Source: Didymodactylos carnosus
Lineage: Eukaryota > Rotifera > Eurotatoria > Philodinida > Philodinidae
Length of the DNA: 42,631 bases
Assembly: GCA_905250885.1 (NCBI GenBank)
Contig: CAJNOQ010000715.1
Span: 1-42,631, forward strand
Reading direction: 5' to 3'
Shown: positions 1 to 12,389 of the stretch, piece by piece
Layout of the letters: the number at the start of each line of letters is the position of its first letter
Position numbering within the stretch: position 1 is the first letter of the stretch
Notes under the pieces: generated by a model
The model's input: the letters and a program-made list of their open reading frames with translations, nothing else
Databases searched by the model: none
Told to the model about the DNA's origin: nothing
Program-made: the position numbers and the translations under genes

Positions 1-1
1 T

Positions 2-133
2 AATCTTGAATATCTAATTGGAGATGATATGATCATCAAGTTTTTCAAAAAACATGAGCAAGAGGTATTTGTATATAATAATCTTGGATTTGGTTTTATC
101 AAACGTAGTAATATATTAGATAGGCTCATCTAA
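2..133 (+). CDS. 3' end of an unrecognised gene (partial, last coding exon)
   Basis: An open frame runs from the window edge through 43 codons to TAA at 131-133. The residues read like real protein: a NLEYLIGDDM start, a lysine/glutamate-rich middle, then a hydrophobic/aromatic stretch with FGFIKRSNIL near the end. I see no start codon or splice acceptor, so upstream exons must lie outside the window. A possible AATAAA polyadenylation signal lies at 259-264, about 125 bases after the stop, which suits a terminal exon. I do not recognise the family and infer no function. Confidence 0.5.
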   Translation, partial: NLEYLIGDDMIIKFFKKHEQEVFVYNNLGFGFIKRSNILDRLI

Positions 134-2215
134 AACAGGCATGAACTAGTTTCGTTTGCGTTTACTTCATCGGTGTTAAAAACCTCAAATCAGTTTATAT
201 GTTGCTTTGCTCCTACAGTGTCCAACAAAGCCATAGTCTACTGATAAATAATATAAGCAATAAAAGATCAGAAAACTAATCTAATCGTCATCAAAACACA
301 AATGTAAGTGAAATGAAAAGTGGCTCAAAAGCGGTTACCTTCGATTTAGTTGGTTCGCGGAGTTGAAGAAGATGGAAGGTTGCACCAGTAAAAATCTCAC
401 TACGAACGTCATAACTGCCAATCGCAAAAACGGCTGACACGATTCACAGTGACTAGGTAGAAATCGAGTAATTAGTTCTAATTACTGTATATCACAATAT
501 TGATTTATCTTCTCTTCATCGCTATTATGCACTTCTTTCAAAGCACTGACTAGACATTTGAGAGTTACAGGAGTTTTCAAAAACAGTGACATCTATCTTG
601 TCGTGTGTATTCTGAATTAGTATACTTAGTTCTAACAAATATCTGGACTGAGATGTATTGAAGAGGTGTTTTCTGACGCTCTGTTGGCAACGTGATTTTA
701 ACACCATTCAATCGAGGTAATATCGCAGATAATTAAATGAGTAATAAATATAAGGCCGTGGAGGTGAGGCTCAAAATAGGTCAAAACCAGACATCGGTAA
801 ATTTTATCCATAAATCTCTACTGTCAACATGAAATTTGAAAATTTTACAGCGATAGTAGAGATTTGTGGATAAAATTTACGGATGCCTAGTTCTGACCCT
901 CTAAATATTATCTTCTCCTCACCATCGACTTTTTATCGAATTTTACTTTTATCATCAACGGTTTTTATCAAAACCGTCAAGGAGAATAAAGTATTATCTT
1001 ATTTTGAACACAAATAAAAACTACAGGTAAATCAATAAAAAACAGAAATGAGCTAAAAAGTACCGAAAAACAGTTTACACTATTCATTCTTCGATGCGAA
1101 ACCGAAACAACTACTGTTCAACTTGCGAGGATCCATCATCTTCTTGTATATATGGATCAAACCACATGTTTAGCGAAATGTTAAACCCAAAAATAGATAA
1201 CATGTCAGGTGAACCTAGAGCCTTTTGAGTCCGCCGCTTACTATACGGTAATGAATTTTAACTTGATTTCAGAACCAGCCTTTCTCTTGAGATATTTTTC
1301 CAAGAACGGTACAATCTCGTTTCAATGACAACATAAAAAGCTGTATGAAGTTATAGTTTTTAAAGAGCCTTTTACTGTTAATAACATTTTGGAAGTTAAT
1401 AACACACGGAATGAATACAATAAAAAATAAACTTATCTGGAATCTGCTTCTACATTGAATCATGGACTGTAGTAGAAAAACTTAGAAGAGAACAAAGATA
1501 TCATCGAAGAACAGAGATAAGAAGTATCATGGAAGAAATAACAGACAGATGTTCATTTATCAGTAATATGAAGATCAGAAATCGAGCTGATGAAAAAAGA
1601 AAACAACTATACTCATTATAGTAGGAAAACAATCTGACGAAAAAAGTCTTTTTCATAACTCCCAACAACAACAACCAACGGTGTCTAATCTATGGTATGT
1701 TTGATGCATAATGTTCAATTGAAAAAATGAGATGGTGCGTTTTTGAAAAGTACTTTTCAATACTATCCGTGAATTGGATGAAAATTACAATTTTCGAGAT
1801 GAAAGAAAATTGAGTTAGGTAGTAGGTGGGACATACGATGTTTTATAGATGGTACAACTGTTATGCCTCAAAACTTCAGGTGGAAATGGACGTGGTTGGC
1901 AACTACAAAAATGACCAGTACAAAAAACAACAACAGCAATATGAATCAGAGGTAGATATGTAAAACGAAAATGAAACTATCAGTACATTGATAAATAACT
2001 AGTACATAACAAAAAGTAAAACGGAAAATAAAAATATTATCTTTACAAGAAAGGACTCAGGCCTTCTACTAAATTTGTTGTTTTGTTCTTATTATGCAAA
2101 TGTTCCTTGATTGTTTGCGGAGAGTACAACAAATTTCATTCATTCAGACTTTAAATTCTTGTATCACTTGATTTTGCGTTCAATGCTTTCATGAATCTTT
2201 TGAAACACAAGGGTG
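134..2215. other. Intergenic region between the left-edge gene and the POU6 3' end
   Basis: There is no gene I can support here. The region holds one foldback repeat (listed separately). A roughly 65-codon open frame on the plus strand ending near 1620 is rich in R, K and E, but has no start codon and no clear splice sites. The right part should contain the 3' UTR of the minus-strand POU6 gene. Confidence 0.5.
779..898. repeat. Imperfect inverted repeat (foldback), about 47-bp arms
   Basis: The arm at 779-825 pairs with the reverse complement of 852-898. Both carry the same core, GTAAATTTTATCCA followed by AAATCTCTACT, with a few mismatches. About 26 bases separate the arms. The structure is that of a small foldback or MITE remnant. 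I see no clear target-site duplication. Confidence 0.65.
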
Positions 2216-5200
2216 TTATTGTTGTTGATCATCATCATTTGATAAAAAGTCGTTCTCGTCGTCAGAATGGTTTGTACTGTCTGGCTGTGGCTGTTTATAC
2301 ATTAAGGACGACGACGGAGAGCAAATTGTTGATGATGGGTTTGAAATTTTATCATCGTCTTCTTCCGATGTTAAATGCTTACCTTTTCCTTTTAACTTTT
2401 TTGTTGAATTCTTTAATGCTTGACGTTTATTGCAAAACCTGTGTGAAGAAACAAAAGATCAACATTTTTCTGCTTTTAACCAAAACTGTCAAGCATACTA
2501 GATATTTTTCTTACCATACTCGAATCACTTCACGATCGTGATTTAATCGTAAACTTAACGATGTCATTTCCACACCTATGGTAAATTCAACAATAATAAT
2601 GACTCACAATAATTGGACTCTAAATACCTGATGGATGCGTATTGATTTCGAATGCATCATTCAGAATTTCCAGTGCCTGTGGAGTAAATGATGTTCGTCG
2701 TTTCCGTTTTTTTGCATTTAAATCAGTCATTAATTCATGCAAATTAGTAGGACCATTTTTTAACCTTAAATACCACAAAATTGCATAACTTTACATTGTG
2801 ATGAGATCTTTGATTTCATACCTGTCTCCAAATTTGACTTCTGCATCGTGCATCCATTGCTCGAGAACAGGTTTAATTTTTGTTGCGCTCTTTGGTGTAA
2901 TATCAAGCTTTTCAAATCTATTTAAACAGAAAGACCAAACTCATGCCCACGTTTTGGACTAGTTTATTGAATACGGAACGCACTCAAACACAGTTTTTTA
3001 CAGAAAAAAAACGTTGTAATAGTTAGCCGTGTCTTTTAAGTACGGTGCGTAATCTCTCACATTATAGTGGTGAGATGAATGTTCTGATTGCGAAATCCGA
3101 GCAGGACTAGTCCATTTTGTATCTTGCAGAGCTTGTCATTTTAGTGACAAGATAATTGATTCGGCCTTAGTAAGAACTAACCTAGTAAGACATTTCTTAA
3201 AACTATCTTACCGGAATCGTGTGAGATCTTACTCTTTAAGATACGATAATATACGGTATTGATTAAGATCTGAACGAGATCTTATGACTCTATTTTCATT
3301 CACCCTTTGGTTTTGTTCTCATGTATCCATATAAATATTACCAAAAATATAAATTTTAGTGTCATTTTTCTTCAAAACTTTGCTGGTATTTGCTCTCTCG
3401 AAAATGTTCAACGACTTTTAAAAGAGTGTAGAGTGTAAGCCAACGTCCTGGAATGGACATTCAAAAATGTCAAAGTTCTATTCGCTCTTTAGCCTGTTCG
3501 ACTGGAAGTTTTGATAATGTGAGACAGCAGACTCAAACTAGAATTAGGCCATATAAAAGAAATCAGCACTCGAACATATCCAGAAATTCTTAATAAACAA
3601 GTTAATTCTTACTTACTAAGATTTTAATAGACTTGCACACGAGTTTAAAGAATTTCAATCAAAGCAGTGCTGTGGCTAAGGGAGGGGTGTGTACACCCCT
3701 CCAACTTTTCAAGAAAATCTTTTCTCTTTCAAAATCTGTTTTCTCGCAACAATTTTGTCAGCGCTCTTGCCCAGATTTGGATAGCGAATCGAATCAATAT
3801 TTAACGAAAAACTGCTTTCTCTTACTTTTTCTCCCAAACTGTTTGAGAGCAATAGCTTTCTCCCACGGCTTCTTCAAAGAGAAAAAAAGCTCAAAATGAC
3901 AATGAAAATAATAACCAGTAGGTATAAATGAAATTATGTATTATATATGTAAATTATGTAAATTATATATGTATAAACGAAAATTGTGTTTTCTGACTTC
4001 TATGGCTATCTCTCAAAAAAATTTACACTCTTCCTGCTTTTTTCTCCCACCACGGCACTGAATCAAAGCAATCTATATCTCGGTTAGATCTTAATAAGGT
4101 CTTAGCAAAATCTTATCAAATCAATGTATGCGACTTCCAGCATATTCTAAATTAGATTTTTTTACTACAGGAGCGCATTTAAAAGGAAATTCGCATTATA
4201 TTTTGTCCCATTTTGTATTTTTATATTTTGCGCCTCGGTCGCAAACATTAATTTTACATTATCTTTGAGTTTCTATCAAGGAAATAAACAGGAAAGTAAA
4301 AACGTAGCCAGATAAAATGTGTCTGCAAATTTCTGTGCAAAATCCGCAGCAGATCTGTATAAATACTGCTAGAAATCTGGTACAGATCTTTTTTACAATC
4401 TGCAGCGCTCTGTTACAAAAAAATTCCTTGAATATTGAACAAGATAATTGAAAAGTAGTTGCGCGGCAGATTCTAGAGCACATTTTTTTCTTTATGGACA
4501 AAATCATAGACGTGGAACAAAAAAGGTCTTCATGCTGATCCCTGCGTCATGCCTTACTAAGAAAAAACAGGCAAAACCCCGTTTTGTTTATTGCTGAAAT
4601 ATTTGAAATGTATATTTTTTCAGCTCAGAAACTTTCTTTAGTTCCTTTTAATATTTAAAGCGCGTTTGTTTACATTTAGAAGGTTTATCTTGGAAACTTT
4701 TTAAGTTCTTCTCATTCTTCATTTTGTAAAAGGCTAAAGGAAAATATATAGATGGCTGCTTGGGTGCTGATGAACAGAATCGTTTATTGGACCACGGAGA
4801 GAATGAAGGAAAAAATAAACTGGTACAACTCGTTTAGAAACGCAAACACGTTTTGTGTTTAAAAAAGGTAGTCAAAGTCATAGTAGTGAGTAGTTACAAT
4901 GTATGATAGCAATTGTTGTTTTAATTATATAATTACCTGCAAATTGCTGATTGAGAGTAGGAAGGACCTCGTTGAGCACTAAGGGCTAAACCGACTTGAG
5001 TTTGTGTTAATCCCAATGCGAGTCTACGTAATTTGAATTGCTTTGCAAATTCTTTCATTTCATCTAAATTAATTCCATCCACTATTGCTCCGATTGTTTG
5101 ATCTGAAATAATAAGAATGAGAATTACAATCTGATTCTAGAAACCGTTGTTTTATTTTAAAACATACTGTTTCTGTTTGGTAAGGCTGCCAATGTCGAAG

Positions 5201-6211
5201 CGATTGTTGGCTCATCGTCATCCACTTTTTCATTTTCACTATTATCACCATCATCATTTTCGGATTGTGTGATGTCATTATGTAGATTTTCACTCAAAAT
5301 ACTTTGAAAAAGAAGAACAATTAAACTATTCTACAATTTTACTTGAACTCCTACGAGCTTATCTTTAAAACTAAAGATACCTCTTTGATCTGTTATTTCT
5401 CTTGATTGTAAATGATTCTTTATTATTATCTTGAGAAATGACAGTATTTGGTATATTTTGTTGTTGCTGTTGGAGTGTTTGCAAGAGTTGAGGAGAATTC
5501 AAGACTGCTGCCTGAAATACATATGCTAGTGTAACAACTAAAATAAACAAAATTGACCTCTTTCTTACAGTTGACAATAACAGAGGATTCTCTGCTGCCG
5601 CATTGCTCAATATTTGTTGGGCACTGTTAATGATGTTTCCGTATTTAGTATTATTCGTATCTGTGTTTGAATTGAGACTCTGAGACGGCCAAATAGGTGA
5701 AACTGGAATATATAATGACGAGCGTTTCACATTGAGTTTATCGTTTTCTAAAAAGAATCTTACATAGACTTTGTAGCAATCCACTACCCGTCAATAATTG
5801 TAGTGCTGCAGCAACAGACGTTGCATTGTTTTGAGCTTCAATGGTAAATGGAAGTGTTGCTCCACCTAAACGAAATGTTTTTTTGTATTGTTTTCAAAGT
5901 GAAAAAATAATAATTACTTATTGTTGGTTACCTGCAAATAAAAGTTGTGATAATAATTGACTTTGAACATTGATTGATTGAACGTTTAAATTATTAAGTA
6001 AAAATTGTGGATTGTAATAAAGTGGATGTGTAGCTGTTGTTAGGAGAGCATTGGCATTTGCCACTTGACTTGCTGATACTATATTAATCAAAAAAAAATT
6101 ATAAAATTAATACAACAAATGTAATAATAATAATCTACCTTCTGAATTATGACTAGAATATAAAATTGATGACGAAGATTTTGGCGATTTGGTTGTTACT
6201 GGTAATGTCAT
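2216..6211 (-). CDS. POU6F: POU class 6 homeodomain transcription factor, complete, 11 coding exons
   Basis: A nuclear DNA-binding regulator of the POU6 (Brn-5/RPF-1) class. Exons, in transcript order: 6211-6139, 6078-5932, 5865-5764, 5702-5569, 5511-5381, 5301-5168, 5102-4937, 2917-2822, 2764-2628, 2575-2515, 2438-2216. All junctions are GT-AG and in phase, and total 1404 nt = 467 residues plus TAA. Residues 1-240 are S/N/Q/L-rich and then acidic. The POU-specific domain is about 250-318: INLDEMKEFAKQF, then LGLTQTQVG, SQSAICRFEKLDITPKSA and IKPVLEQWM. The SAICRFEKLDITPKSA wording is typical of class VI. The homeodomain is about 347-406: KRKRRTSFTPQALEIL, NTHPSG, and the recognition helix REVIRVWFCNKRQALKN with Cys at homeodomain position 50. 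The ATG at 6211 is the first in its frame, with an in-frame TGA just upstream. A strong GTAAGC donor-like site inside the last exon could give an alternative C-terminus. Confidence 0.93.
2918..4936 (-). other. Large (2.0 kb) intron of the POU6 gene, splitting the POU-specific domain
   Basis: This is the only long intron in the gene; the other nine are 52-79 bases. It interrupts the arginine codon of AICR|FEK. It contains scattered AAGATCTTA-type words at about 3160-3290 and 4085-4125. These resemble the interior of the element at 14042-14254, so repeat insertion probably caused the expansion. The short open frames inside it show no coding character I trust. Confidence 0.7.
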
Positions 6212-7338
6212 TGATCAACAGGTAAGTATGTAAAGCTAAACAATATACGCATATTATCATTCGTGATAAAGAAAATCGAGTAGACAACAATATGGTTCAA
6301 GGAACGGACAATGAATTTATACTCATGGAAGCTAATTGAGGATATTGCTGATTTAATATACTTTAGGTAGTTAAAAAAACTAAATGAACATCTCCATGTT
6401 TTCAGAACAAAGCATAGAGCTTACCTCTTCAAGGTTGAAAATGTTTTTTTATCTAAAATTATAAATATGACTACGATTAGTATCTTTTGAATATGTTCCC
6501 AAAACATGGTTGCACACACTCATACACAAAGAATATAATATATAATTTTCATCTTATAGTGAGCTAAATTTCTCACTTTATCAATCACGTCTACTCTTTG
6601 AAATTTTGATACTTTATGGTACAAGTATTACTATAACAAATATCTCTTGTCAATAATTATGAATAACAAGAGTTTATGATTGAACTGTATATGACATGGA
6701 CAGATTTTAACGAGATCTTATTATGCTGTTATTATCTGTATATATTGTATACATATGAATTATAGATTTAAACAAGTTTCTTAATACGTAACTTTTGTTC
6801 TTTCTTCTTTTTCTTTTTTATTCAATATGTAAAAAATCAAACACAGTCTAATTTATATTCTTATCATAAGAATGTGAAACACATTTTACTTTATAAAGCT
6901 ACCTATCCACCTTACCTAAATAATGCAATTTGATTCCAGTTTTCTGTTGTGTATGTGCATAAAAAGTAAAAGTAACCATCTATCTATTCATAACCAGATG
7001 TGTAACATAATTGGATCGTCGTCGTTAAACAAAAACAAAAGAAAATGGATCTATGCACGAAATAATTATGTACTAGTAGAAGAATAAGAGATATATCTTT
7101 CTTATTCTCCTTCTTTATTTTTTTTAAAAAGTAAAATAAAATAAATGAATCTTTCTAAATGGAATAGACAACAGACACAAGTCAACTATATAGACATATA
7201 TTATGACAATAAGAATAAAGAACAGAGAGACGAGAGTATAAAATCAAAACAAATTAGTTTTAGTGTAAGTATACAATGAAGGAAAAAAAGTTCATTAATA
7301 TTATCATTTCGAGTAAAACGGAACAACGATTTGACCAG
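6212..7338. other. 5' flank of POU6 and intergenic DNA
   Basis: AT-rich, with no supported coding frame. As the upstream flank of the minus-strand POU6 gene, it should contain its promoter and 5' UTR. I can point to no specific element beyond poly-A/poly-T runs. Confidence 0.4.
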
Positions 7339-7347
7339 CTAACTCTG

Positions 7348-7939
7348 GGGTATTACTAAAATACGCTAACACCCACTAACATCCACCAACACCTCCAAAT
7401 TAAAGTCCGAGATAGACCTGTTCTTTGTCAATTAGGTAACATCAAACTAACACCGAAAAAATTTATTTCAAAGATGATTCTTTAGGACTTTTTCGTTAAG
7501 AACACCCACTAACATCCACTAATACCCACTAACATCGACGAACACCCAAACAAAGTGGCGCAAACACCCAAAATAATATGCCAGAGTAATCGCCATCCTT
7601 TTGTGAGCCTATTAGATCACTTTTGAACCCAAAGGAAACCTCACCCTCACGAAAACCAGCTTTCTCTCTGTGTATAGTAGATTTTTAGTAGATTTAGACT
7701 TTCTAAAGCATCTAAATTTATTACACAAAGCTTTTTTCTGGATGAAAAAATCTACTACATACAGACAAAGCTGTTTTTCGTGAGGGTGAGATTTCCTTTG
7801 GGTTCAAAAGTGATCTAATAAGCTCACGAAAGGATGGCGATTACTCTGGTATATTATTTTGAGTGTTTGCGCCACTTTGTTTGGGTGTTGGTGGATGTTA
7901 GTGGGCGTTAGTGGGTGTTAGCGTATTTTAGTAATACCC
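7348..7939. mobile_element. 592-bp palindromic TIR element with 9-bp target-site duplication
   Basis: The direct repeat CTAACTCTG occurs at 7339-7347 and at 7940-7948, immediately outside the inverted ends. The outermost 33 bases are perfect inverted repeats, beginning GGGTATTACTAAAATACGCT. Inside them are a variable number of 12-13 base units of the CACCCACTAACAT type on both sides. The arms then continue as a long near-palindrome: 7540-7700 pairs with 7745-7885, sharing AAACAAAGTGGCGCAAACAC, AGAGTAATCGCCATCC and TTGAACCCAAAGGAAA. The left arm carries about 105 extra bases (about 7395-7500). There is no transposase, so it is non-autonomous. A 9-bp duplication fits Mutator-like transposition, but the superfamily is an inference. 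Confidence 0.88.
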
Positions 7940-8035
7940 CTAACTCTGCTACCGGAGTGTAATTTCGTCATGTTTCTTTCGCATTTTGTTTTTCTTATAA
8001 TTTCCGAACTATAGGATGCTTGGGGCTCCGAGACA

Positions 8036-8255
8036 TCCCAAATTGAAGAGAAAAGTATGCTGCACATGTTGAAATGTTTCCGCACTCTACAAGACCTTTC
8101 ATTCAGAAAATGTAATAAAAATGCAAACGCATACTTTTCAAAACTTATCGGAAAAAGTAGGTGTAGTATTTTTGTCACATTTTCTGAATGAAAGGTCTTG
8201 CAGAGTGCGGAAACGTCTCAAAATATACAGCATACTTTTCTCTTCAATTTTGGGA
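8036..8255. repeat. Long hairpin: 77-bp arms, 65-bp loop
   Basis: The arm at 8036-8112 matches the reverse complement of 8178-8255. Shared words include GAAGAGAAAAGTATGCTG, TTTCCGCACTCTACAAGACC and TTTCATTCAGAAAATG, with about 8 differences in 77 bases. It begins about 90 bases after the 592-bp palindromic element. There is no coding content. The open frames seen here on both strands are a by-product of the palindrome. A transcript would fold into a long double-stranded stem. Confidence 0.8.
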
Positions 8256-11200
8256 TTTAGTGTCGACTTGTTTGGCTTAAAATGGGTAAGAACCATCTCA
8301 GTTTCCCCGGAAATTTTTCCATTGCAATCAAAGTCCAAAGTAAAACGTGCTGCTCTGTATTATCGGTATAGAACGGATTTTTCTGTAGATTAAAGTTCTG
8401 TTTTAAAAACAGTCTTGGTAGAGAAAAAGGATCTTTGCCTTAAAAAAAGGACTACTATCGACTGGTTTTTAACCTTCTTCATAAAAAAATTGTCTTGAAT
8501 TTTTTCACTTCTAATCAGTAAAACAGATAGACTTCAACAGACTTAGTCAATTTCTTGACCGTACTGATTCAGTGAATCAACCGGTTTGGTATTAGTTTAC
8601 TGGCTCGTTTCCAACTGTGGATTAAATGACCAAAAATATGGATTTTAAGATAAAAAAACTTGTCTTGGCTATTATGTTCGTGTCACATCTAGTGAATGTT
8701 GATGAATATATAGTCATACATCTTTAAATTATAAAGTACAACGAGAATTCTTAAGTACCATTACTATTTGTAACTTCGTATTGGTACACGCACTTTTCAA
8801 GTATATATATATATATATGTCGCATTTATCTCAATCAAAAAATCATTTGTTTTAGATCAACATTTTCAGATTCGTAGTGTCTATCTATTTTTGTCTCAAT
8901 ATCTACTTTATACCTACAAATTATATTATTAGGGAACGACACTCTTACAAGAACAACAAAAAAAAATTATAATCGATTCTTACTATATAGACACATTGAG
9001 ACGACAATGAGGATGAGGATGATGCTATTTATGCAAATATAAACTGATAATTTATGCTAAACGTATGAGAATGAGAAAAAAAAAATCGAATACATCGACA
9101 CATATAAAAAAGAACTCAAATATACTATTTTCCATTCATGAACCCAATTATGCACAATCGACAGTTCTTGTTGTCGTTGCTGTCGTCGTTGCGTTGTTCC
9201 AATATCCTTTTTCCTTTCTTTATTCTTATATTTTCTGAAATCTCTCAAAAAAAAATTTCATTATTATTATGATTATTATTATGATGATGATTATGATTAT
9301 TAGAACAACTTGCTTCTCTTTTCTCTGTCTTTCCTTTTTTTTCTGTTCGCTCCTCTTTATCACAGCTCTTTATGCAGTTAAATTCATTCTTCTTCGTAGT
9401 AGTATTTTTTTTATTATCGTTGTACGTAGATTATTATTCGATTTTATCATTAACTCATAGTTTTTTTTTCTCCTCTTTTTCTTCCTATTTTTCATAATCA
9501 AAATATCTAATACGTTAATGCAAGTTGTTGAACATTTTATAACAATAAGAGCAACATTCGTTTTTCTCAGATGGTTACAAGGAATTCTGTTTTTGATGTA
9601 GAAATACTATTGAAAGGTTTAAGTTCTTTTTAAGAAAATATTCAAACACGATTTCTTAAACTACAAAATTTTATCATAAATATTTAATTTTATTGCAAAA
9701 TAAACATTTTACTTAGATTTGATTAAATAGTTTTGAAGATTCTTTTAATTTAGATTTTGATGAGATCTAATTTGTTTGTCAAGAATAGTCAACTGTTATA
9801 ATCTAAAAGAAATTGTTTTGTTTCGATTTCAAGAACGTTTGATCATGACATTGAGTGTTTATGTATAACTCTTAAAAAAAAATATATATTATTTTATATT
9901 TTATATCTGGTAAAGAACAAATTATATCTGCATAAAAAAAATGTTCTTAGTTTTGGTTATAAATTTATATTAAATTGAACTTATAAATAGCCTATAACAA
10001 CTCGTTTACAAATTCTATATATTTTTAAAGAGAAAGAGAATATTTATTACTGATGTTACTGACACGACAATCTGATTTCTTATCTTTCATGTTCTTCTCA
10101 TCTTCCTCCATTTCTGATATACCCTAAAAAGAAAAAACTTTCATTATGCGTGATTTTTACGTAGAATAATATAATGCATGCACATGCACACATTATTCAG
10201 AAAAAAAAACAGATAAAGAATTATATTTTTTTTTGATAATAAGATGTGTTTCAAAATAAATGTCGTGCGTAGTTGATAGTTTAGGCAATTTTAAATTTTT
10301 TCTTTTTCTCCGATTTCTTTCTTTTTTTTTTTGTTTTTTTTTCGTTTTGTTGTGTCCATTACTAGAGAATGTGTTAGTTTTTCTTCTTCTTTAAGTTCAT
10401 CTACGTTAGATCAATTTTTATACATTATTTTATTTTCTGTACTGAGGACATTTGATGTAAAAAGTTAGAGCGTCTATATAAATTATCATCGATTCTAAGT
10501 AGATTCATATTAGAGCAAAAACTTCTGTCTTTTTTATTCTTGTACCAAGATAGACAACTATAAAAAAAAAAAAGAAAAATTCCTGTTTCTGTTTTATCTA
10601 GAAATTGAGAATAAGAAGGAATCATCAACGTCATGGATAAGATTATGTTTATCAGAGGAGGAAAAAAAAAGAATTGGACAAACATTTTTTTTTTTTTCAA
10701 CAAAAAAGAAAAAAAGAAAATGGATAGAAAATATTTATGAACAAATAGAGATCATTATCATTAGAGATATATGACAATAGAAAAACGATGGGTTTTTAAC
10801 AACATCGTCGATGATGAATAAAAGAAAAAAATTCAATCAATAATTAGGTAGAGAAAAACTATCTGTGCATGTGTATTTATCAATGTTCGCACGTGTGACC
10901 GATCTCTCAGCAATTATCAGTGAGAATCAAACAGAAACTGAATATGTCGGTAGATGAATATTTTTTTACATTGCATAGAACAAATTCCTCATTTTATTCG
11001 TAAAACATTTGATAGTTACGTAAAAATTAGCATCATATGCGACAGGAAGATGAGAAGGACCAATAAACGTCAATGAATATTAGAGCATGAAATTGACTGC
11101 TTTAAAGTCTAGTATGTCATTTGAACGAAGTTGAAAATGAAAAACGAATTGAATAATTGTATGTGGATGAAAATAAATAAAATAATTGAATTATTCTTGT

Positions 11201-12076
11201 CTTCGTTCAGTTAATTTAGAGTTGATTACATACGATGCGCTAATATCAGTGACTAGAACTAGAAAAATTTAGCTCAACAGCTTGGAAAAATTTTCTTTTT
11301 TGAGTATAAGATGCCGATAATTCAAAGTTCAAGCACTTTCTTTTTTTACGTTTTTTTTACACATGGTTGGTTAAAGCTCGTCGAGCTTATTACGAAAAAG
11401 TAGTTTTTTATTTTTTAAAAAATACCTTTGAAAAAAGCATTTTGGAGAAAAGTCCAAAATTTGAACGTAGACTAAAAATGGAAAAAATGGCTCAGTTTTG
11501 AAAAACATGTCAAACTTTATCTGAATATTTTTTTAACGTCTGAAATTAATTTTTCAGAATGAAAAATAGAATCTCAAGACATTAGTTAGACATTTTTAGA
11601 AAACACATTTTCAATCGAATTATTCAGCGGGAACTGGATTCCTGAAATGCCCCTAATCGAGTTTATAGATCTATCTAGTATTTTGGTTTACAGATGAAGT
11701 TGATCTTTTTATGCCAATCGAACTTTCACTCAACAGGGAACAACGATATGCATTGCTTCGTTTTTGAGAAAAGTCAATTTTCTTAAAAAATGACCGTTTT
11801 TTAAACGGCGAAGTGATTTTTCTCTAAATATATCACTTTAAACTCAAATACAATTAAATTCTACTGACATAGGTTAAAAACATCGTAAAATCCGATGAAA
11901 ATACTTTTGAGCTGTTCGTGAGGTTTTCGGACGTTTTTTTAGAAATCCGGTTTTCTAGAAAATCTTTTCTCTTTAAACAATTTCAGTTGATAGAAAATTC
12001 AATTCTGAACGAAATGAGATATTCCCGAGCATTCTAGGTGAATTCCTAGCTGAGATATTCGTTATCAATACTATAA
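8256..12076. other. Gene-poor accessory region with simple repeats
   Basis: No supported gene. It contains an (AT)n run near 8801-8818, an (ATT/ATG)n run at about 9260-9300, and several long A or T runs near 10200-10340, 10560-10580 and 10680-10720. A stretch at 11310-11325 reads GATGCCGATAATTCAAAG. It resembles the terminal repeat of the 1-kb element at 26507-27529 (GTGCCGGCAATTCAAAAG), so a degraded relative may start here. I could not find a partner end. Confidence 0.4.
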
Positions 12077-12078
12077 TA

Positions 12079-12387
12079 CCCTAGACAAAATCCTACGTAC
12101 TTCCTGTCTACTTTCTACTGGGATCTTACAGAATCCTAACATTTAGGATCCATCTAATAACTTCCTAACAGGAGCCTGAAATGCTAAGATCCTACTAGGA
12201 TTTAGCTTAAGTTTGTTTAGGATCCTAACAGCATCTTAGAAAATCCTATGGCTGTCGGATATACCTCATTTCATTAGGATTCTGTAGAATTTGGTTAGGA
12301 TCCTAAGAGATTAAAGCCAAATCCTAGTAGAATATTGGTAGGTTATGTCTCGGATCCTGTGAGAAAACTCATAGGATTTTGCTAGGG
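12079..12387. mobile_element. TA-flanked TIR element filled with AGGATCCT palindromes
   Basis: The ends are inverted, CCCTAGACAAAATCCTA against TAGGATTTTGCTAGGG, and bounded by TA on both sides (12077-12078 and 12388-12389). The interior repeats variants of the self-complementary word TAGGATCCTA, for example near 12145, 12220, 12299 and 12353, together with partial copies TAGGATT and AATCCTA. It is 309 bp and has no open frame of note. The TA duplication suggests a Tc1/mariner-type transposase acted on it in trans; that is inference. Confidence 0.75.
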
Positions 12388-12389
12388 TA

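Noticed and set aside
1420-1620. Open frame of about 65 codons, R/K/E-rich (EQRYHRRTEIRSIMEEI)
   Set aside because: It has no start codon, no convincing acceptor, and no recognised family.
2191-2541. 116-codon plus-strand frame
   Set aside because: It is a shadow of the last two POU6 exons, which encode the homeodomain end on the other strand.
3633-3899. 88-codon plus-strand frame
   Set aside because: It lies inside the long intron of the minus-strand POU6 gene, with low-information composition and no recognisable domain.
8121-8393. Plus- and minus-strand frames repeating LNERSCRVRK
   Set aside because: The identical peptide on both strands comes from the two arms of the DNA hairpin; it is not a gene.
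9057-10703. Several 60-90 codon frames rich in F, S, K or I
   Set aside because: They arise from poly-T/poly-A and ATT/ATG simple repeats.
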